Assembly (NCBI RefSeq): GCF_002865645.1
Contig: NW_020194521.1
Span: 310,001 to 374,000, forward strand
DNA: 64,000 bases
Reading direction: 5' to 3'
Source: Hyaloscypha bicolor E
Lineage: Eukaryota > Ascomycota > Leotiomycetes > Helotiales > Hyaloscyphaceae
The notes under the pieces were generated by a model. It was given only the letters and a program-made list of their open reading frames with translations, was not told the origin of the DNA and ran no database searches. This document shows, one piece after another, positions 58,354 to 64,000 of this stretch; the stretch's first letter is position 1, and each line of letters opens with the position of its first letter. The translations under genes were made by a program, and so were the position numbers.

Positions 58354-60950
58354 TTATTCTTTGTAATACTCTTTGCGATCTTTTCTGAGGAGTGGAAGCA
58401 CCGCTTCATACCCTCGTGCTTCTGCATATCGAAGTGGGTTCATTTGATTCGAATTGTCTTTGATACCAATATCAGCACCTGCTTCAAGTAGAATCTTGAC
58501 GGAAACTTCTTGTTCAGTCACAACTGCGGCATGGAGTGCCGTAAGCCCACGGCGATCCCTTGCATTCACATCAGATCCATACTGCAGCAGGAGGCGTTGA
58601 GCCTCAACATTCCGACTTAGAACAGCGTCATGTAACGCCGTTCGCCCCAGAGCATTTTTAGTGTCCATGCCAGTACCGCTATCGCACAAGATCGGAATAG
58701 CTCCTGTGCAATCGTACTCGATGGCCGCGTGTAGTGCTGTGTTGCCATTCGCATCTCTCATATTGGCAGTTGCTGTATTTGTGGCCAGCTCGCGGATACT
58801 TGCTACGTCACCACCCTTAATAGTAGTGTAAAATCGTTTTGTCTCCCTTGAGAATTGAACAAACAAGCGGACTAGACCCTCTCGATCTGACCGTCGAAGA
58901 CTTGAAAGGTCTTCGTTGAAAATATCCTGCAAACACTCAACGCCACTTCCAGCATTCAACATGTCCTTATAGCTGATGTGTGACCGTTAAGGGCTGCTCC
59001 GTGAATCGGTAGCCAATCCATGTCAGAGCGTTGGTCGACATCCGCACCCTCTTCTAAAAGTGCTTGTATGGCAGAGTCCTGTCCATTGGTAGCCGCAAAA
59101 TGCAAAGCGGATGCCCCTCCAGGTCCGATTGCGTTGATGTCGAGTCCTCCCCAACTCAGCAATTTCTTGATCACTAATGTGTGGCCGTGATATGCTGCCA
59201 CAAGCAGCGCTTCCACTTCACCAATTCCACCATCAAGATCCCGATGACTCTTTAATATGTCAATGATTCCCAAGTGATCTCCCATTGCGGCTGCTATTAG
59301 AGGTGGTGTAATTTCCGGTCCTGCGACTTGAGCCCCCTTTGCTATCAAAGCTCTTGCTGTGGACTCATGGCCGTGTTTACAAGCAAAGGCGAGAGGAGCT
59401 TGCCGTCCGGAAGCCAGGGCATCGATAAATGCGCCTGCTTTGATCAACAGGGGTATGATATTATCATGGCCAGACATAGCTGCCAAATGAAGAGGTGTGA
59501 CAAAATTTTCATCGGTTGCAGTGCAGTCAGCCCCTTCACTAATGAGAATTCTCACAACATCTTCATGGCCCCGTGATGCTGCGTCGTGGAGTGCAGTCCT
59601 CCCAATATTATCACTGAGCTTGAAATCGGCGCCTTTCTTCAGGAGTTGACGCACTGTCTCTCCGTGGCCATTACGCGACGCTTGATGCAGGGCTGTGCAT
59701 CCAGTGCCATTCAGCGAGTCCAATTCAGCTTTATTTGAAAGCAGCAGCAAGACAATTGCTGTATGGCCGGCCGAAGCAGCACATATTAGTGCTAGTTCTC
59801 CATGTCTGCCCACGTCTTGAACATCAACACCTAGTTCTAAAAGTTTCCGTACCACACAGGTTTGGCCGACAAAAGCTGCGTATTGTAAGGGTGATATGGC
59901 GGCACCCGGCCACGTCGTGTTTGCCCCTTCATTGAGAAACAGTAGCGCGAGTTCCTCGTTACCTGCTTTGAGCGCTAAATAGAGGGCCGTCGATCCTTGG
60001 TTGTTTCTAGCTTCAATCTCAGCATTCTTCTCCAATAAGATTTTCGCGGCAAGAGTATGCCCCCCGACGGCGGCAAGGTGGAGTGGTGTATTGCCATCAA
60101 AATTATCTCTCTTCTCAACAATACTCTCACGGCAAAGTAGTCTCACAACCCGATCATGGCCGTACTGAGCCGCAAGGTGCAGTGACGTTTTCCCGTGCAG
60201 ATTAGGGTATTGAGTTGCTGCGGCATCAGCTCCTGCCTCTAGCAGAATTTTCACCGCTGCGTCATGGCCATTCGCTGATGCCAGGTGCAAAGGCGTTGTG
60301 CGACTGGCATGATGGGAAACATCAACAGCGGCTCCTTTCTGGATCAAGAGACTAACAATATCTGTGTGACCAAGCTCGGCCGCCAGATGTAAGGCTGCTG
60401 TGCCATATTCACCATCTTGAGTGTCGATGTGAGCCGTACTTTGCAACAGAGCCCTGGCCACAGCTAAATTTCCCTTCTCAGCTGCATAATGTAGCGGGGT
60501 TCTCTGCCGTCTCGACTCCTTTGCTCCAGAGTTAGCCCCGGATTTCAGCAATAACTTGGCCATCTTATCGTCCCGAAGCTCAGAAACGAGATGCAACGGT
60601 GTTTTCCCCTCAGAATCGGCTGCCTCGATGATTGCCCCTCGTTAGACTAGCAAATCAACTATGGCGATTTGTCCCGATCTTGTAGCCAGAAGTAGTGGCG
60701 TATCCATGGAGTCGGAGCACCTCTGCTCAATACCGCCTCGGTGCTGAAGCAGTAAGTTCACGATGCCCTCATCACCGCATTCACAAGCGATATGTAATGA
60801 TGAATTTCCTTTCCTATCCATTGACTGGCTGTCAGCCCCTCGTTGGAGCAGCAATTTCACTATTGCATGGGATCTTAATTTTGTTGCTTCCATTAGTGGT
60901 GTCTCCTTGGAGTAAGGGCGTCTTCTCTCAATATCGGCCCCATACTCCAA

Positions 60951-61896
60951 CAGTGTGTCAAATGAGTAGAGTAGAGTAGAGTAGTGGGTCCTACTCATAC
61001 TCTACTCAACCAATTATCGCGCTACTCATACTCTACTCAAGCTACTCATGAGTAGTATGAGTGTTGAACTAGCTAAAGCAATATAGCTAGGGTCACGTGC
61101 TTGCAATGTAAACCAAGTAAAACGTACTGAATTGACTGCTGTTCTACAGTGGTAAGTAGCCCGTATATATAGCCCTGAACCCCCTAAGTCACATGTACTA
61201 AATCCCTATGCCAGCTGAACCGATTACAGCTATACAGGGTATTCCAGCCGTACATGGTATTCCAGCTATACAGGGTATTCCAGCCGTACAGGGTATTCCA
61301 GCTATACAGGGTATTCCAGCCGTACAGGGTATTCCAGCTATACAGGGTATTCCAGCTGGACAGGGTATTAAGCTAGTGCACAGCCCCATGGCGTTCGGTT
61401 CCAGGGCTTACTAAGCCTATTAGGGGCCTCAGGCCCCTAATTTCAACAATGAGTAGTGTGAGTAGGTACCCACGTGACATGCACACGTGACAGACTAGCC
61501 TAATAAGGTAAGCCTCCCGTCTAGCGCCGCTCTAGCGTCACGTCTCTACCCAATTAGGCAGTGGCATTACTTAGTAAGCAAGACGGGGGAAATCAAGATC
61601 TAAAGAGTATAACTAGTTTATTATTATAAAAAATTAGTATTTAGCTAGTCTTATATAAGCCCTAACTTACCTTTACTAGGGTTACTTAATAAATACCTAT
61701 ATTATTTAATTATTGTTAGATAAATCTTAATTTATTATTGTCACGTGACGGCTACTCATAACTACTCATACTACTCATGAGTATATACTCTACTCTACTC
61801 AAATTTTTAGGATATTACGCTACTCATATTCTACTCACGCTACTCATGAATATTCATGAGTAGTATGAGTAGCATGAGTAGTTCTTTGACACACTG
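60951..61896. mobile_element. Non-autonomous hAT element (946 bp) with 8-bp target duplication
   Basis: Termini are CAGTGTGTCAAA at 60951-60962 and its exact inverse TTTGACACACTG at 61885-61896. The flanking direct repeat TACTCCAA is at 60943-60950 and 61897-61904. Removing the element and one copy restores an ankyrin reading frame (LLLEYGADIE). Subterminal regions on both sides are packed with CTACTCAT/GAGTAGTATGAGTAG units in both orientations, as hAT transposases use. No transposase is encoded. The interior carries an 18-bp minisatellite. Confidence 0.92.
61228..61371. repeat. 18-bp minisatellite inside the hAT element
   Basis: Eight tandem 18-bp copies of AGCTATACAGGGTATTCC, alternating with an AGCCGTACAGGGTATTCC variant. 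Because 18 is a multiple of three, both strands show open frames (plus: repeated AIQGIPAVQGIP). These are by-products of the repeat rather than evidence of a gene. Confidence 0.9.
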
Positions 61897-63497
61897 TACT
61901 CCAATAATAAGTCGACAATTTCAACCTTGCCGCTGCTGACAGCTAGGCTCAGATCTGATTCGAAGAGCAAATTTTCTTCTTCTATCTTCGCCCCCATCAT
62001 CAACAATTTGCGAACAGTTGGCTCGTCTCCCTTCTTTATTGCGTCGTGGAGAAGAACGTCATACCCAAAAATCGACGTGTCTGGCATCAACTGCTCTAAG
62101 AGAGCGAAGTGTTGAAGTTGCCCAGCCACTAGGGACTGTGGTTCGTGCAACGGATCCGGATCAACTCCTGTAAGAACTGTTAGAGATATGACCCCCAAAT
62201 AATTAAGCTCACAGTTTTTGGTAGAATATCAAGGTTTCATTTACAAAAGCTGCTGGATGAAATGCAAAGCGGAGATTTGAAGCTCGGCGAAAAGCAAATC
62301 CAGTGTGAAGAGACGGCAACGTGCAATCCGAAAGTATCATAAATGCTGATTTTTGCCTTGGACCATGAAGATTTCATGATTAGCCTTGCTAGGGAAATCA
62401 ATCTGGAGCTTCAGAAATATAAAACTTAATGTGACCGAAATGTGGACGAACTTCCTGCTTGCGCCAACGCCCCATTTCCTGCTATTTCCTGGATCTTGAG
62501 AATAACTCTGCGTAGTTCCGCTTCAATGCGGCGATACCCAGTCTCCTGTATGCTCGAAAATTTACACATCTCGCTGTGATTTCCTGGGATAGTCCTTTGT
62601 CGTTCATCAGCAATGGTGGAAGAAAAATCTTCTACAACCTATAGATTTGTCAGGGGATATCCGGTTCACGAGGTAACTGGAAGCATCCTATAAAAATACC
62701 TTGCCATTAAGACCACGCATGCCTTCCATTCCCTTAGCTTCCTGAAATGTTACAACATCAAAATCTTGACTCCTTAAGAGGCTGATGAATCGTTCGTTGA
62801 GGTTCCCTAACGCTGGGCTCTGGGTCGTAAGCTGTTTTAAGATCACAGCATTCGTATCGAACCCGGCAGCTTTAACAATTCGCTCAGCTAGGATGCCCCA
62901 CGACGCCATAGAGCTTCCGCGATGCGGTGTACCAAGAAATAGAACTTGTTTGGTGGAGTCATATATATCCTTTAGTGAATTATCTCCCAAGCCAGATTGT
63001 GCACGAAGGAGGGCCTGTTAAGTAAGCTACTATGTATCTTGTGTGTTTGGGAATGCTAACCTCTTTCACAATGATACCTCCCAAGCTGTGAGCAATCCAG
63101 ACGATAGGTCTCTTCCGCTATGCGCGAGTCAGTAAGCAAACATTATCCTGTCCTGGCTTTTGTCAAGGGAGCTTACACTATTGGTTGCCCTAATATCATT
63201 GACGTCATAGAGTAAATCTTTTGTATGAGAGTAATAGCTACCCTGGTCTACGGAGCCCGAAAAGAAGAGGGTTACTTTTGAGTCATATCCCCAGGTGAGA
63301 ATACGAGTGCAAGGAAACGCAGCGAGGAGAAATTCGGCCGGCCAGAATGTTTCGTGCTTGCGGCTTGATGAGCTACCCTCTGCATTAATGGCAGATTTTT
63401 CTCCACGTGATTTCGACCGGATCCGGTCCAGGTAATGCCACCTGCTGCTAGAAAAACAATACAAAATCGACGAAGCAAATTTTCGGAAACAATCCAT

Positions 63498-64000
63498 TCA
63501 TCTCACCCTATCTCGCATTATAGAGCTTCTAGCTAACCTCTTAGAGCTATAATAGAGAATTTATATTATACCAACCGTACGCTTGCATACAAATTCGTCC
63601 TTACATACCCCATTTTACATTATACTATAACGAAATGCGCCCGACTTGCCCTCGAACTCAAGCCTTATTAAACGAGCCACTTGGTCTTCCCTCTTATATG
63701 TAGTAAAGAGCCCAAGGAGATAGACCGAGCATCTCTATGAACGCGCTTCCGAGAGTAGTTAATATATCAAGTCAAGAGATACAAAGGAACCTTGGAGGCA
63801 CTATATATATACCCGGCGTATAGTTATCTCTCAAGGCAGAAGACTACGAGTACATTTAATTACTGCTCTTGCCGGGAGAGCAAAAGCAGACAGAACTATT
63901 ACCTCCTAGCCTGTCTATCTACCCGTGTGTTTCGAGGAGGTGCCAGGAAGACGAGGGAAGGGGAGGAGAGGACAGGGAGGGGGTAGGGTGCCTAGTTAGG
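63498..64000. other. Right-end flank, no gene seen
   Basis: This is the promoter side of the SesB-ankyrin gene, turning AT-rich around 63540-63640. No recognisable ORF, repeat or RNA gene. The sequence may continue into a repeat beyond the window. Confidence 0.4.

Larger units (their letters stand above)
58354..63497 (-). pseudogene. SesB-type alpha/beta-hydrolase plus ankyrin-repeat (NLR-like) gene, disrupted
   Basis: Exons 63177-63497, 63061-63117, 62700-63014 and 62452-62638, then from 62167 on, join in frame. The hydrolase has the nucleophile elbow WIAHSLGGIIVKE, FLGTPHRGSSMASWG, and the His-bearing PGNHSEMCKF, as in SesB/SERAC1-like domains of fungal NOD-like receptors. A 285-bp intron or decayed linker follows, then over twenty ankyrin repeats of about 33 residues (e.g. 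GKTPLHLVSELRDDKMAKLL). No NACHT/P-loop segment is visible between them. Lesions: a 946-bp hAT insert at 60951-61896, TAA at 60642-60644 where Gln is expected (LLV*RGA), and a frameshift near 58960 between ..NGHTSAIRTC and ..MLNAGSGVEC. Ignoring these, the frame is continuous, so decay is recent. Confidence 0.85.

Noticed and set aside
61198..61414. Open frames on both strands encoding repeated QGIPA or AGIPC units
   Set aside because: They are by-products of an 18-bp minisatellite inside the hAT element, with no start context or conserved domain.
60951..61896. CRISPR-like or telomere-like array suggested by the repeated TACTCATG units
   Set aside because: Units are irregular, in both orientations, without spacers, and bounded by hAT terminal repeats with a target duplication.
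1..64000. tRNA, rRNA and riboswitch genes
   Set aside because: I looked for clover-leaf box A/B patterns and rRNA-like conserved stretches and found none I could support; a tRNAscan or Rfam run would settle it.

Overview
The window is nuclear DNA from a filamentous ascomycete (Pezizomycotina). The evidence is short introns (about 42-70 bp) in nearly every gene, an AT-saturated repeat block carrying CpA-to-TpA (RIP-type) decay, a fungal GH5_5 cellulase, a Zn2Cys6 regulator, an Egh16-like secreted protein, and SesB/ankyrin and DUF6594 genes. A leotiomycete is my best guess, but that is inference from gene content only.

Layout. Positions 1-7300 are an AT-rich, gene-free block dominated by a stop-riddled Ty3/Gypsy chromovirus whose reverse transcriptase, RNase H, integrase and chromodomain can still be read on the + strand. 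Positions 7300-11800 are a mosaic of repeat scraps and unconvincing ORFs. From 11835 on, ordinary genes appear: a vacuolar Ca2+/H+ exchanger; a SNF2-RING (Rad5/Uls1-type) helicase broken by two stops and a frameshift; ESF1 (rRNA processing); a small hypothetical protein; a GMC oxidoreductase; a Zn2Cys6 factor, MFS sugar transporter and GH35 beta-galactosidase-like enzyme that look like a galactoside-use cluster; a tiny gene split by a hAT MITE; an acylphosphatase built from five very small exons; a four-TM membrane protein; a GPI-type GH5_5 endoglucanase; a multi-TM membrane protein; an Egh16-like secreted protein; a type II membrane protein; a flavin-reductase-like protein; and a secreted Cys-containing protein. 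Positions 53.4-57 kb are gene-poor and hold a decayed gene fragment with hAT-like debris.

The right end (57.1-63.5 kb) holds a DUF6594 membrane protein convergent with a large SesB-type alpha/beta-hydrolase plus ankyrin-repeat gene. The latter resembles a fungal NOD-like receptor without a visible NACHT domain. It is inactivated by a 946-bp non-autonomous hAT element with an exact 8-bp target duplication, one premature stop and one frameshift.

Exon boundaries were worked out by hand from GT-AG signals, phase and family motifs. Each multi-exon model marked as checked sums to a multiple of three. No database search was possible, so product names rest on motif recognition.
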